Origin: Pelagimonas sp050633425 | GTDB taxonomy: Bacteria > Pseudomonadota > Alphaproteobacteria > Rhodobacterales > Rhodobacteraceae | Direction of reading: 5' to 3' | Length of the DNA: 64,000 bases | NCBI RefSeq assembly: GCF_050633425.1 | Contig: NZ_JBOEGM010000024.1 | Location: 18,958 to 82,957 of the forward strand | In this document: in pieces, positions 35,005 through 44,023 of the stretch | Layout of the letters: each line of letters opens with the position of its first letter | How positions within the stretch are numbered: the stretch's first letter is position 1 | Program-made: the position numbers and the translations under genes | The notes under the pieces: model-generated | What the model was told of the DNA's origin: nothing | Seen by the model: the letters and a program-made list of their open reading frames with translations, nothing else | Database searches by the model: none

Positions 35005-37260
35005 ATGTCTGAACAGACCCACCAAAACGGTTACCGCGAAGCCGCACGTGAAGATGGCATCGATAAGATTCTTCTTCGACCGGATTCCATCAGCGATATT
35101 GAAGATTTTGAACGCGGTGCCCTGGAGTTTAAGAAAAGTCAGTCGAGTCTGCTGGCCGCGTTGAAATCGACCGCGACTGGGTTTGGTCGAAAGCAAGGTT
35201 CTGCATCAACCCGTCGCGCCGCGAACGGCAACAAACCTCAAAAAGCCAGAGCCGCGAATGGCAACACCAAGGCACAACCGTTTGTTAAGATCGGATTGAG
35301 CTTTGATGGATCCCGCGTGGCGACAGCTGCTCTTTTCTTTGTCGCCACCTCTGCTGCGGCTGTCACCAGTTCTTTTGTTGTGCCTGAACAAGTGAACGCT
35401 GTGGCCCGCGTTGTCTATAAAATGTTGCCAGTACCCGCCATGGCCGCGACTCTTCAGGAAAACATGGAGTGTGCCAAGGACATCCGCATTGTGTCAGAAG
35501 ACGGCACAGTGCTGGGGACAACATCGGCCAAGCCCGGCTGTCCGAACCGTGATTACCGCTCTCTACAGCCGACACTGACAGGGGCTTTGGCGCAGGCACC
35601 TTTCGAAGAGCCCGCGGAAGGCCCGCTTGGTGGGCCTGGTGTGGTGCTTTCCATCTCTGTGCCTGGGACTGCCCGTATTCCTTATTATTGGGTGACCCAG
35701 GGCATCAAAGTCGGCGGGAGCGGGCTTGAGGAGACCACCGTTGAACAAGTGGTGGGCATGACGTCGCCCGGAACCTATGACAAGATCGCGAACCGCTTTT
35801 ACCGCGTGCCAGCGATCACGGCGCGCGATTTCTATAGTTATGAAGACAAGGCTTTGTTTGTCACGGGCCAATTGATCTGTGCGCAGGGCATGCCGGGCAC
35901 TGGCGGGTTCATCGCCCTTGCGGGTGATCATTGCGCCAAGCTTTTTGGCAAGGAAAGCCTTGAAGAGCTGATACCGGCAGAGCGTTGCCAGTTGTCCGGC
36001 TTTCGAAAGTCACCGCTGAAAGTGCCAGGGCCCAAGGCCGAGCCTGTCCACATGGCGGCCTACACAAACCAATGGGCTGACACCATTGACCGTGCTGAAG
36101 AGCGCTGCCTGTCCAAATTGTACGACGGGTCAGAGCTGGAGGCCCATCGCGCGGTGCTGGATGTGCTGCCTTTGCCAAGCGCTCAATCCATCCGAACCTC
36201 TGGTAACAGCGCCGCCTCCAAGCTGCCCGGTGCGATGGCCTACCTTTGGGCGCGGGAAGCCAAGACCGAAACCATTGCGGATGGCCGGATTGTCACCGCG
36301 ATCGATCCGCAGGTGCAAAAACAGCTCATCGAGATGCTCGAGCGCAATTTGAATGAAAGCATCGCTCCTCGCCTTTCGCCGGGCCTATGCGCTCCCGGTG
36401 ATGACACCTGTCTTGGGGAAACCATCAATTTCGGCCAAATGGTCGCTGTTCTGAAACCCGATGGCAAAATTTCGGTGCGCGGTGTCTATCAGTCCGATGG
36501 TGGGGTTCTGGAAGTCTCCGGGCCATCGCGTCGCGCCAAGGCCTCGACAGTCAAAGCGCTAATGGTGCCACTGTTTGTCAAACATGGCCTGACCCGGTTG
36601 TGCCGCGAACAGGTGCCTCATCTCAGCGACCAGGGGTATAAGGGCGGCAAGTGTTCGGATGACAGCAGCTGGGTATCCCTTTCAGATGCCTTGGCTAGTT
36701 CGTCTAACCTTGCCTTCTATTGGGGGCTGCGCCAAATCGCAGATGCCGAATTCAACGCCTGGCTTGAACAGTTCGGATTTGAAGTGACGCATCGCCTTGG
36801 TGAAGACCTGCGCCGCGGTGTGATCATCGGTAACCTGGCCACGGTGACCCCCGACCAATTGATCCGTGGCATGGCGGCCATTGTCAGCGGCAAGCCTGTT
36901 TTTGGGCCGGATAGCGATGAACGTCTCGACCTGACCCAAGACTATTCGGGCAATATGCTGGCTGCCAGTACCCGCATCCTTTCGGCCCCTGTGTCCTACG
37001 GCACGGTTCGAGCCGCCAAACCGATCCTTGCGGCGCAGGATTGCGATCAGACCCTGGTCGGGAAAAGCGGAACCGCTGACGGTACCACTGGTCTGGCCCG
37101 CGACCGCCTGCTTGTTCTTGGCGCTTTGTGCAAAGGACATTGGCACTTTGCCTATGGCGCACTTGGCTCGCCCGATGCCGACATCCCGCTTGGCAAAGAT
37201 ATCTTTGGCAGTGACCTGGCCAAATTGACGGCTCACTCCCTGACAAAATCAATCCAGTAA
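35005..37260 (+). CDS. divergent class A penicillin-binding-protein-like membrane protein
   Basis: From ATG 35005, with the strong site GGAGGAAG, the product has 751 residues. A basic cytoplasmic N-terminus (~1-100) precedes one membrane segment at about 105-126. The outer part carries all three transpeptidase motifs in order and normal spacing: Ser514-TV-Lys517, Ser566-S-Asn568 and Lys687-Ser-Gly-Thr. Before them, IVTAIDPQVQKQLIEMLERN resembles the class A linker. Residues ~274-342 look like remains of a GT51 glycosyltransferase (FYSYEDKALF, then AKLFGKESLEELIPAERC), but the ~70 residues that bind lipid II are missing. It is probably a DD-transpeptidase or derived penicillin-binding protein without glycosyltransferase activity. 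It pairs with the next gene. Confidence 0.75.
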   Translation: MSEQTHQNGYREAAREDGIDKILLRPDSISDIEDFERGALEFKKSQSSLLAALKSTATGFGRKQGSASTRRAANGNKPQKARAANGNTKAQPFVKIGLSFDGSRVATAALFFVATSAAAVTSSFVVPEQVNAVARVVYKMLPVPAMAATLQENMECAKDIRIVSEDGTVLGTTSAKPGCPNRDYRSLQPTLTGALAQAPFEEPAEGPLGGPGVVLSISVPGTARIPYYWVTQGIKVGGSGLEETTVEQVVGMTSPGTYDKIANRFYRVPAITARDFYSYEDKALFVTGQLICAQGMPGTGGFIALAGDHCAKLFGKESLEELIPAERCQLSGFRKSPLKVPGPKAEPVHMAAYTNQWADTIDRAEERCLSKLYDGSELEAHRAVLDVLPLPSAQSIRTSGNSAASKLPGAMAYLWAREAKTETIADGRIVTAIDPQVQKQLIEMLERNLNESIAPRLSPGLCAPGDDTCLGETINFGQMVAVLKPDGKISVRGVYQSDGGVLEVSGPSRRAKASTVKALMVPLFVKHGLTRLCREQVPHLSDQGYKGGKCSDDSSWVSLSDALASSSNLAFYWGLRQIADAEFNAWLEQFGFEVTHRLGEDLRRGVIIGNLATVTPDQLIRGMAAIVSGKPVFGPDSDERLDLTQDYSGNMLAASTRILSAPVSYGTVRAAKPILAAQDCDQTLVGKSGTADGTTGLARDRLLVLGALCKGHWHFAYGALGSPDADIPLGKDIFGSDLAKLTAHSLTKSIQ

Positions 37261-37273
37261 CCGGAGAAAAGTG

Positions 37274-38707
37274 ATGAAACTTCCCATTCAGAACAAGACC
37301 GACACCCTGTACTGGTTCGCGATGACGTGGTCCTTTGGGACCACGGGTTACGCGTTGCAAAACTATATGCCGGTTGATTGGGGACAAGAGTTGCGCCTGG
37401 GTGCAGCGTTGGGGCTAAGCGCCTTTATTCAGACCATCATCGGTGTGACCTGGCCTGAAGCCGCTCGCAAGACCGGCCGTGGCAACCTGATCGCCGGCAC
37501 TTTCATGCTTTTGTTTTCGCTGAGCGGGACAGTGTTGAGTGGAACGCTGGCCTCTTCGACCAATGCTCTTTTGATCAATCGAAACGCCATCGAGACCGAG
37601 ATTGAGACACGAATCATTGAAAGGACCTTGGCCCCGGTGAGAGACGTGACAACAAGCGCGTTGACCACAATGGACTTGCTTGGGGATTACGCGGATTTTG
37701 CTAACCGCGAAGCTCGTCTGGAAACAGAAACCGGCAAGTCCTGCGATGGCGTCAACCTTGGGGCAACTTGCGGGTCGATGTGCGAATTGCGCAAGCGCCA
37801 ATCCCTTGAAGCCAACACCCGTCGCACCAGCACCAAAGATCTGCTGACCCAAGTGGATGACCTGCGCGCCTATGCCCGGATTGGCCTTGACAACTCCAAA
37901 TTGGGTGGAATGTTCAGTAAGGCTAACGCATTGACAAGAGACGATTCTTTTCGTGAAATCAAGTCTTGGGCAACCACTGAGCGGGCGAGTTTCGCCGGCG
38001 CGGGATTCGTGATCAATGGCAAGACGGTGTTTTGTAGTGACGCTGAAGCCGTACAGCAGTTAGATCAGATCCTCGCGGCGCTTCCCACGCCCGATACGGG
38101 CCAATTGGTCGCTGACAAATTGCCTGTGGTGGACATTACCTATGTCGCCAAGGAAAACCTGTCGGCCTTGAAAGATGCGGCCAATGCTATTTTGGCCGAG
38201 CCACAAAAAATTGGAGCGATCCTAGGGGCAGAACCTACTGCTACTTATGCCCCATTCTGGGCCTTTAGTCTGATGATCGAGATGATCTGTATTTTCCTGG
38301 GGATCACCCGCGCGATGAATGGACGGTTGCCGTTTGAAGGCCCTACGGATGTTCTGCCGCCGACCAAGGAACAAAAAGCTCGGGCCAAGACTGTGAAGGA
38401 AGTTCTAGATACGCTGATCATTCGCAGCGGGCGCAAAACCTATCTTCTGGTGCCCAAGAATGGGACCAATAAGCGGCTTGAGCAGAACGCGTACTATCTG
38501 AGCACGAAAAAGCGGCAATTGGGGATTTCTTACTTTCCGGTGCGGAGCGCAATTCACTTGAAAGATCTGATCCCCAAGGACGCGCATCGCATTGCCGAGA
38601 CGACCGGTGCCGAAATGGTTGAAGTTTACAAAGTTCGGAAACTGGCGCATTTTGAACGTGAAATTGCATCAGTTCTTGGGTTCTCGGAGGAATTTGCTCC
38701 CGGGTGA
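37274..38707 (+). CDS. multi-pass membrane protein with large extracytoplasmic loop, PBP-like partner
   Basis: The 477-residue protein starts at ATG 37274, 13 bp after the PBP-like gene, with GGAG upstream. Three hydrophobic segments are near the start (about 11-28, 42-60, 71-92), then a mostly helical loop of ~230 residues with four or more cysteines (TGKSCDGV, GATCGSMCEL, VFCSDAE), a fourth segment at about 326-346, and a ~130-residue cytoplasmic domain. The topology recalls DUF4407-like proteins, but I cannot assign it. The tight spacing suggests it acts with the PBP-like protein at the cell envelope. Confidence 0.7.
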   Translation: MKLPIQNKTDTLYWFAMTWSFGTTGYALQNYMPVDWGQELRLGAALGLSAFIQTIIGVTWPEAARKTGRGNLIAGTFMLLFSLSGTVLSGTLASSTNALLINRNAIETEIETRIIERTLAPVRDVTTSALTTMDLLGDYADFANREARLETETGKSCDGVNLGATCGSMCELRKRQSLEANTRRTSTKDLLTQVDDLRAYARIGLDNSKLGGMFSKANALTRDDSFREIKSWATTERASFAGAGFVINGKTVFCSDAEAVQQLDQILAALPTPDTGQLVADKLPVVDITYVAKENLSALKDAANAILAEPQKIGAILGAEPTATYAPFWAFSLMIEMICIFLGITRAMNGRLPFEGPTDVLPPTKEQKARAKTVKEVLDTLIIRSGRKTYLLVPKNGTNKRLEQNAYYLSTKKRQLGISYFPVRSAIHLKDLIPKDAHRIAETTGAEMVEVYKVRKLAHFEREIASVLGFSEEFAPG

Positions 38708-39432
38708 TCATTTAGAGAGGCTGAGGTTGGCAAACCGAGGGCGGTGCCGTGATAGAAGCACTGCCCTTTTGGCTGGCTTGAAATATGCCAAGGCAATATC
38801 CATGGTTGCGTTTTGTCGTCTAGCTGCCATCACTCAAACTGATGCTAATCAGTTTGGCATTAATCACTCAACAACAAACGAGACTAGGGCCTGTGGACAA
38901 TAAGGTTTCCCATTTTCGCTGATTTCTGATTCAGAATTCCAAAATGGAGGTCTGAATGGACGGACAGCGGTTTGTGGTATCCGATGTTTTGTGGCGGCAG
39001 CTTGCACCGCAGCAACCGGACAAAGCCCAAAACAAAGACGCTCGCGCTCCATCTCAATCGCCAAGTTATGCACGCGCAAACATTAGTTTTTTACACAAAG
39101 GGCGGACAGCTGCCTTTAGCCGCGTCTGCGAAGGCATCGGGCCAGACCGGCAAAAGCAGCCCTTCAAACCCTAGCTGACCAAAACCCACATGCTGCGCTC
39201 CGCGCCAAGATCGGCGAAGCGCAGTTAGTGAGCTTTGCAAAGTCCGGCGTTCCTTGGAGACCGTGCTGGACCAAGCAGGCTTTCGATGCTGCCCTATAAT
39301 GTGTACCATCGGCCAACACTGGATCACGGCTTCCATATAAATTTAGGTTTTTCTTACCTAACAATGACGCTGGATTTCACCTTTCCCTAACACGAACATG
39401 CTGATTGTTCCTTTGGAAGAAAGGATCAGTGC
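38708..39432. other. 725-bp spacer with a transposase relic
   Basis: Apart from the IS5-like fragment near 38956 no gene is evident. A run of open frame on the minus strand near 39164-39364 lacks motifs. The region looks like decayed mobile DNA. Confidence 0.5.
38956..39030 (+). mobile_element. N-terminal relic of an IS5-family transposase
   Basis: The frame from ATG 38956 reads MDGQRFVVSDVLWRQLAP, which resembles the start of IS5-family transposases (a short lead, then F-x-L-S-D-x-x-W-x-x-L-x-P). After about 25 residues the similarity stops and the frame ends at 39174 without a DDE motif. The bases just before it (GGGCCTGTGGACAATAAGG at 38887-38905) look like an IS end. No second end was found. 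Confidence 0.4.
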
Positions 39433-40506
39433 ATGCCCGGCTATATTTCTGAACTGGACTACTTTGGCACTTCAGATCAGGAATTTGTCGAGATCGCAGT
39501 TCCTGCGGGCACTGATGTTTCCAGCTATACTCTTGCTTTCTATCAGGCAGATGGAACGGTCTACAACACTGTTTCACTGGGATCCTACACGGGAACATTT
39601 GGTGGTCAGGATGTCTACGTCGTGAATCAGTCGACTCCCGGGTTTGACTCTGGAGGCGATCCTACTGGCACCTTCTATCCAGACGATGCCATTGCCTTGG
39701 TAGACGACAGCGGCACAGTCCTTCAGTTCATGTCTTGGGAAGGCAATACAGTCAACGCCACCGAAGGCCCGGCGAGCGGAACATCAAGCACCAACGCCGG
39801 GTTCGGTGATCAGAGTCTACAATCTGATGACGGCGGCTCTTCGTACTACGCACAATCCAGTTCTAACGAAGGATCAATCCCGGCCTGTTACTCTCCTGGC
39901 ACCTTCATTGAAACACCACTTGGATTGCGCCGTGTTGAAGACTTGCGAGAAGGCGATCAGATTTGGACAGCGGACAGGGGCTCCCAAACTATTCACTTTA
40001 TTTGGGAAGGCATCGACCCGCTGGAGTATGTGGAAGACAACAACTATCCGGTTCTGATTCAAGCGGGCGCGCTTGGGCCCCAACGGCCCTTTGACGATCT
40101 AATCGTCTCATCCCAGCATCGCATTCTTGTTGGCGCAGCGGGCCAACTGGAAGGCTGCTTCAAATCCGAGGTTTTTGTACCGGCAAAATCTCTTACATCA
40201 TTGCCTGGAATTCGGTTCATGCGCGGGAAGAAATCAATGTGCTGGTTTCATTTTGCATGTAGCAACCACGAAGTTGTGCGCTCGAACGGTTGCTTGTCGG
40301 AATCGCTTTACCTGGGCCCGATGGTATTGCGAACTATTTCAAATCGGCGTCTTCATTACTTACGCAACGTTTACCCGGACGCATCCTTTGTCTCGGCAAT
40401 GAACGGTCCTCTGGCGCGGCGATGCCTATCGGTTGGACAGGTCAAGGACCACCTGAGCAAGAGTCAACGTCGCACCAAGCGCGATCGACTGGCAACGAAT
40501 GCATAA
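39433..40506 (+). CDS. lamin-tail-like plus Hint domain protein
   Basis: The 357-residue protein starts with a beta-rich domain, YISELDYFGTSDQEFVEI...SSYTLAFYQADG, which resembles the lamin-tail (LTD) fold, followed by a Ser/Gly/Asp-rich linker. From about residue 154, ACYSPGTFIETPLGLRRVED and REGDQIWTADRGSQTI match the start of a Hint (hedgehog/intein) domain, with the leading Cys that could attack its own peptide bond. The later DLIVSSQHRILV block, with its histidine, is also typical. There is no signal peptide; roseobacter relatives are often exported by other routes. The C-terminal ~50 residues are very basic. Function is unknown; self-processing is inference. Confidence 0.78.
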   Translation: MPGYISELDYFGTSDQEFVEIAVPAGTDVSSYTLAFYQADGTVYNTVSLGSYTGTFGGQDVYVVNQSTPGFDSGGDPTGTFYPDDAIALVDDSGTVLQFMSWEGNTVNATEGPASGTSSTNAGFGDQSLQSDDGGSSYYAQSSSNEGSIPACYSPGTFIETPLGLRRVEDLREGDQIWTADRGSQTIHFIWEGIDPLEYVEDNNYPVLIQAGALGPQRPFDDLIVSSQHRILVGAAGQLEGCFKSEVFVPAKSLTSLPGIRFMRGKKSMCWFHFACSNHEVVRSNGCLSESLYLGPMVLRTISNRRLHYLRNVYPDASFVSAMNGPLARRCLSVGQVKDHLSKSQRRTKRDRLATNA

Positions 40507-41007
40507 GACACACTTTCCAAAGCGGCCCGTCGTCTGTAACGTAGTAAAAAGCAAAATGGATTGTTAGCGGTTGTTGGCTGATTGCTGCGCGCAAGTCCTA
40601 TATCCCCTTTGGGCATATTCTGTTGAAAAACTCACCTTCCGAAAAATCGCGGCCACAATTTGGAACAACTGTTTTATGAGCGCGCCACTGGCAAACAACG
40701 TTCTCAGAACGGCCCGTCGACGGGACAGGATTCCTCTGATACGCAAGCTATTGGTCAAACACTGGTTTTTTCAACAAAATAGGCTGCCTGCAGTCTTTGG
40801 GCAACCGGGATCACCGGTGATTTCGCTGCAGACGTGCTGCGGCACCGCCGCAAGGCAGCTGTGAGCCCAGATTGCCTGATGCTGCGACATGTACCAATGA
40901 CCGCTTGAGGCTTTCTGGCACCAGCTGCCTACCGAGTATATCCCGCAAAAATCCTCAGAGAGAGTAACCCCTCAAGCGGTCATGGATTGACTTCGCATTG
41001 CTTGCTG
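40507..41007. other. 500-bp spacer with inverted repeats
   Basis: No gene is evident. It contains a pair of inverted repeats about 170 bp apart (listed separately). The rest has no clear structure. Confidence 0.5.
40614..40784. repeat. MITE-like element or IS remnant with terminal inverted repeats
   Basis: CATATTCTGTTGAAAAACTC on the left matches, inverted, GGTTTTTTCAACAAAATAGG on the right (core TATTYTGTTGAAAAA). The 170 bp between them code for nothing recognisable. This looks like a deleted IS or a non-autonomous element. Confidence 0.45.
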
Positions 41008-41577
41008 TTACGGATTGATATCGGCGATTTTGGCGTTCTTCGCAGCATTTGGGAAAGCCCACATGTGCGCGGGTGATCCACTCTCCAATCCACCGAGCGG
41101 GACTTTTTGGGCCAGCTTAGCAATATTCCTGCGCAGCTTTGCCCATCGGTTCTTTGTCGCACGCGGTGCACCATAGGGATATCTGTCGCCACTCCATCCA
41201 AAGGATGACACACCGCAAGTGCTTCCCGGCTCTCTGCCGGTGAATCGCAAATCAAGCCAAAAGATACCCGAGTCTTCTCCAAAGTATGGAACAACTGGTT
41301 TGGTGCTGCTAGTTGGACCATGCGAGGGATCTGCAATCAGTGTATCTGCCGCGATTTCCATTGTGTCACTCGGTTCCGCGATGTTCTTCCCGTCAATATG
41401 CAATTGACCTGCGGCTGTATGCCAGAGCGCTGTCGTGGAACCATCTGCTGGGACGAAATTTTTAGATGTGCTCCAACTCCGTTGTTCACCAGGCACGATA
41501 AACACCAAGTCATCACCGAGAAGCGTATGCAGAAATGAAATATCGTTGGGATAGCAATAAAACGGGAGCCAAGGCAT
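41008..41577 (-). CDS. conserved hypothetical protein
   Basis: A start at 41577 (MPWLPFYCYPNDISFLHTLL) gives 189 residues; 25 more are possible from 41652, but the MPWLPxY start matches a scattered bacterial family I recall only as hypothetical. Other conserved-looking parts are ALWHTAAGQLHI, VPYFGEDSGIFWLDLRF and GWSGDRY. It has no signal peptide or membrane segment. Nothing nearby suggests its job. It lies alone among spacers, so it may be a cargo gene of the accessory region. Confidence 0.6.
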   Translation of the reverse strand: MPWLPFYCYPNDISFLHTLLGDDLVFIVPGEQRSWSTSKNFVPADGSTTALWHTAAGQLHIDGKNIAEPSDTMEIAADTLIADPSHGPTSSTKPVVPYFGEDSGIFWLDLRFTGREPGSTCGVSSFGWSGDRYPYGAPRATKNRWAKLRRNIAKLAQKVPLGGLESGSPAHMWAFPNAAKNAKIADINP

Positions 41578-41652
41578 TTTGGTAAGCAACTTTCTAAGAG
41601 ATGAAAACGCATAGGTGCTTTGAGCCCTAATACTCACAAGGGATGCGCGCAC

Positions 41653-42389
41653 TTGTCAACGTGAAGAGCCGCCCGATTGACACCGAGTAAGCTCCAAGTC
41701 TGGAAGCCGACCTTGGCGCAGGCGCAGCGAACGGCAACTAAGTCCCGCATTACAGACCTCTGGCCAACAAAAACGCTGCATGATGTGTCGAACGGCTGCT
41801 TCGGGGAAGCTGCAATGCAGCGCTTGGACCTCTGGCCAACGGCGGGTGTGGGCCGTCCTTTCCGGTCGCCGACTTCTCGACCCTCGACTTTGTAAAGCCC
41901 ACTTCCTGCGCTTCGCTGACATTCAAATCTATATGAAATATCAGATGAAAAAGCTGTATCAAGGACGCGATGAGGGAGACGACTTCCGAATGGCCACACC
42001 ACGATTTCGTCTTCACAGATGTATCTGCTCTGACGAAAAACTGCTCCGATTATAGGATTGTTGCTTTGACAAATGGCGCAGTGTCACCATGCATCCACCG
42101 CATGCTTCGTTTTTCTTGCACTCGACTAAATGTGGCAGCAAATTTTACTGCAATCGCTCGTGTGGGGCATAGTAACTACCATTCTGAAGTCAATTTAGGG
42201 TGTGCTGAACCATAGGGTTAGAGCACCAATGGTGACCTGGGCAGCCATGAATTCTGCAATTACATCACGCAGCGCGGCCAAAACACTGGCAATGTGGTTG
42301 CCTCAGGGCCCGCCAGCAAGTCCTCCATCAAAGAATTTGTAGATACACCGTCTTGACAAGCAAGAAGTCCAATCTTTATACCGATTTTA
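41653..42389. other. 740-bp spacer before the catabolic island
   Basis: No convincing gene. The 14-base sequence GACCTCTGGCCAAC occurs twice, near 41755 and 41826, and one copy of the GGAAGCTGCRAYGCAGC repeat is at 41805-41821. The end holds the promoter and TetR-type operator of the ABC transporter. Confidence 0.5.
41805..41821. repeat. dispersed palindromic spacer repeat, copy 1
   Basis: GGAAGCTGCAATGCAGC contains the hairpin GCTGC-AAT-GCAGC. Related copies are at 55362-55378 and 56227-56243, all outside genes. A TGGGCCGTC follows after about 26 bases here and at copy 3. Confidence 0.55.
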
Positions 42390-42413
42390 TTATTTGGTCG
42401 GTCGATCAAATAA
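42390..42413. promoter_or_regulatory. TetR-type operator upstream of the ABC transporter
   Basis: The 16-base core TTGGTCGGTCGATCAA (42394-42409) is flanked by TTAT and ATAA, giving a nearly perfect 24-bp palindrome 24 bp before the start codon. The TTGnnCGnnCGnnCAA pattern recurs at 47982 and 51480. It probably binds the TetR protein encoded at 54055. Confidence 0.7.
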
Positions 42414-42437
42414 ACAGCGGGTGGAGGGGAACTTGTA

Positions 42438-43208
42438 ATGCAATCAACGGGCAAGATTTATGCGACTCAAGTGTCTGTTATCGCAGCGCTATTTGTTGCA
42501 TGGGCGCTGATCGGCGCTGCGGGCCTGCTTAATCCAGCGATCGTGCCACGTATCGAAAACGTGGCTGCGGCCCTTATAAATGTGCTGTCTCGGCCTGAGT
42601 TTTTTCCCGCGCTTTGGGCGACGCTGTTTGATTCCTTGGCCGGAGTGTTGCTGGCAACAGTTGTTGCCGTACCGCTGGGCGTGCTGATCGGGATGTTCCC
42701 CAGCGTTGAGCGCGCCACGCGCAAACTTTTGGATTTTGGTCGCTCATTCCCAGTTGTCGCACTGATGCCGATATTCGTGCTGGTGATCGGTGCGAATTCG
42801 ACGATGAAGATCACGATTACATCCATCGCCTGTTTCTTTCCGATCCTTCTGCAAACTGTGTACGGCGCGCGCCGTTTAGAACCAACGATTGTCGACACCG
42901 TTCAAAGCTATCGCATCCCATTCCTGCTGCGTTTTTTCCACGTAATCTTACCTGCCTCAGCGCCGTTTATCGCCACCGGCATTCGCATCGCGATCTCGAT
43001 CTCGATTTTGGTCACGGTGGGCACGGAAGTGATCATTCAAATCACAGGTCTTGGTTCACAGGTGAATTTTGCGCGCACTTATAACGAAGTCGATATTGCC
43101 TTTGCATACACGATTTACGCGGGCCTTCTTGGGGTCTTTCTAACAGCGCTTTGGGATTGGTTCGAAGGACGGATCTTGGGCTGGCACCATCGGTCTACGG
43201 CGGATTAA
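42438..43208 (+). CDS. ABC transporter permease (SsuC/TauC-like)
   Basis: The 256-residue protein has about six membrane helices and the BPD-transport inner-membrane domain, with the ATPase-contact loop around DTVQSYRIPFLLRFFHVILPASAPFI (E/D-A-A-x(3)-G-like region replaced by VQSYRIP). The TauC/SsuC family imports small organic acids, sulfonates or pyrimidine precursors. It is the first gene of a four-gene transporter operon with a second permease, an ATPase and a binding protein. A TetR-type operator covers the promoter. The substrate is likely that of the catabolic genes that follow. Confidence 0.88.
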   Translation: MQSTGKIYATQVSVIAALFVAWALIGAAGLLNPAIVPRIENVAAALINVLSRPEFFPALWATLFDSLAGVLLATVVAVPLGVLIGMFPSVERATRKLLDFGRSFPVVALMPIFVLVIGANSTMKITITSIACFFPILLQTVYGARRLEPTIVDTVQSYRIPFLLRFFHVILPASAPFIATGIRIAISISILVTVGTEVIIQITGLGSQVNFARTYNEVDIAFAYTIYAGLLGVFLTALWDWFEGRILGWHHRSTAD

Positions 43209-43210
43209 AC

Positions 43211-44023
43211 ATGGCTAAAAATTTCTCACTCAAGAAAACTATCAAAGCACAAGCCGAACAATGGTGGTTGCCCGTCGGGTTGATCGTTATCTGGTGGGTG
43301 GCCTCTGCGGGATCGACATCCTTCTATTTCCCACCGTTAAGCAAGATCGTCGCGGCGCTGTTGCGCGATCTGGCCTCAGGTCTGTTGCTGAAACACCTGG
43401 CGTTTAGTTTGACGAATATGACCGTTGGTTTGGCCTACGCGATGGTGTTTGGTGTCATCCTGGGTCTGATCGTTGGGTACTTCAAAACACTGCGGCAGGC
43501 GACAAGCCCTTTGTTGAACTTCTTTCGCTCTATTCCGATTGCCGCCATCGTGCCGATCGTGATCGTGGCGATGGGAACGGGCGCTGCACCGAAAATCTTT
43601 ATCATCGGGTTGGCCTGTTTCTGGCCGATCCTGCTCAATACAATCGACGGCGTGCGCGGTGTCCCACAGCAGATGATTGAAACCTCGCGTGCCTTCAGCA
43701 TCCCTTTGCCACTGTTGTTTTGGCGCGTGTTGTTCATGGCTGCGCTGCCACAGATCATGGCCGGCATCCGTGTGGCGGTTTCGGTGGCGTTGGTCTTGAT
43801 GGTGGTCAGTGAATTCTTTGGAGCCAGTCAGGGCATTGGATTCTTCATCAGCGAAAGCAAACAGCATTTTGCGATGGTTGAAACATGGGCAGGCACGCTT
43901 TTGGTGGGCATTTTGGGCTACGTGCTGTCGGCGCTGTTTTTGAAAATCGAGGCTTGGTTACTGTCTTGGTACTTTCAGGAAGCCAGAACCACTGCGCCCC
44001 AAACCACATCTTCCGGAACTTAA
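43211..44023 (+). CDS. ABC transporter permease (SsuC/TauC-like)
   Basis: From ATG 43211 (MAKNFSLKKTIKAQAEQW) the protein has 270 residues with six probable helices and the same fold as the gene before it, so the two form a heterodimeric channel. The coupling loop is MIETSRAFSIPLPLLFWRVLFMAALPQI. Two different permeases are unusual for TauABC-type systems, which mostly use a homodimer. The start is two bases after the first permease stop; a longer frame inside that gene is rejected. Confidence 0.88.
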   Translation: MAKNFSLKKTIKAQAEQWWLPVGLIVIWWVASAGSTSFYFPPLSKIVAALLRDLASGLLLKHLAFSLTNMTVGLAYAMVFGVILGLIVGYFKTLRQATSPLLNFFRSIPIAAIVPIVIVAMGTGAAPKIFIIGLACFWPILLNTIDGVRGVPQQMIETSRAFSIPLPLLFWRVLFMAALPQIMAGIRVAVSVALVLMVVSEFFGASQGIGFFISESKQHFAMVETWAGTLLVGILGYVLSALFLKIEAWLLSWYFQEARTTAPQTTSSGT

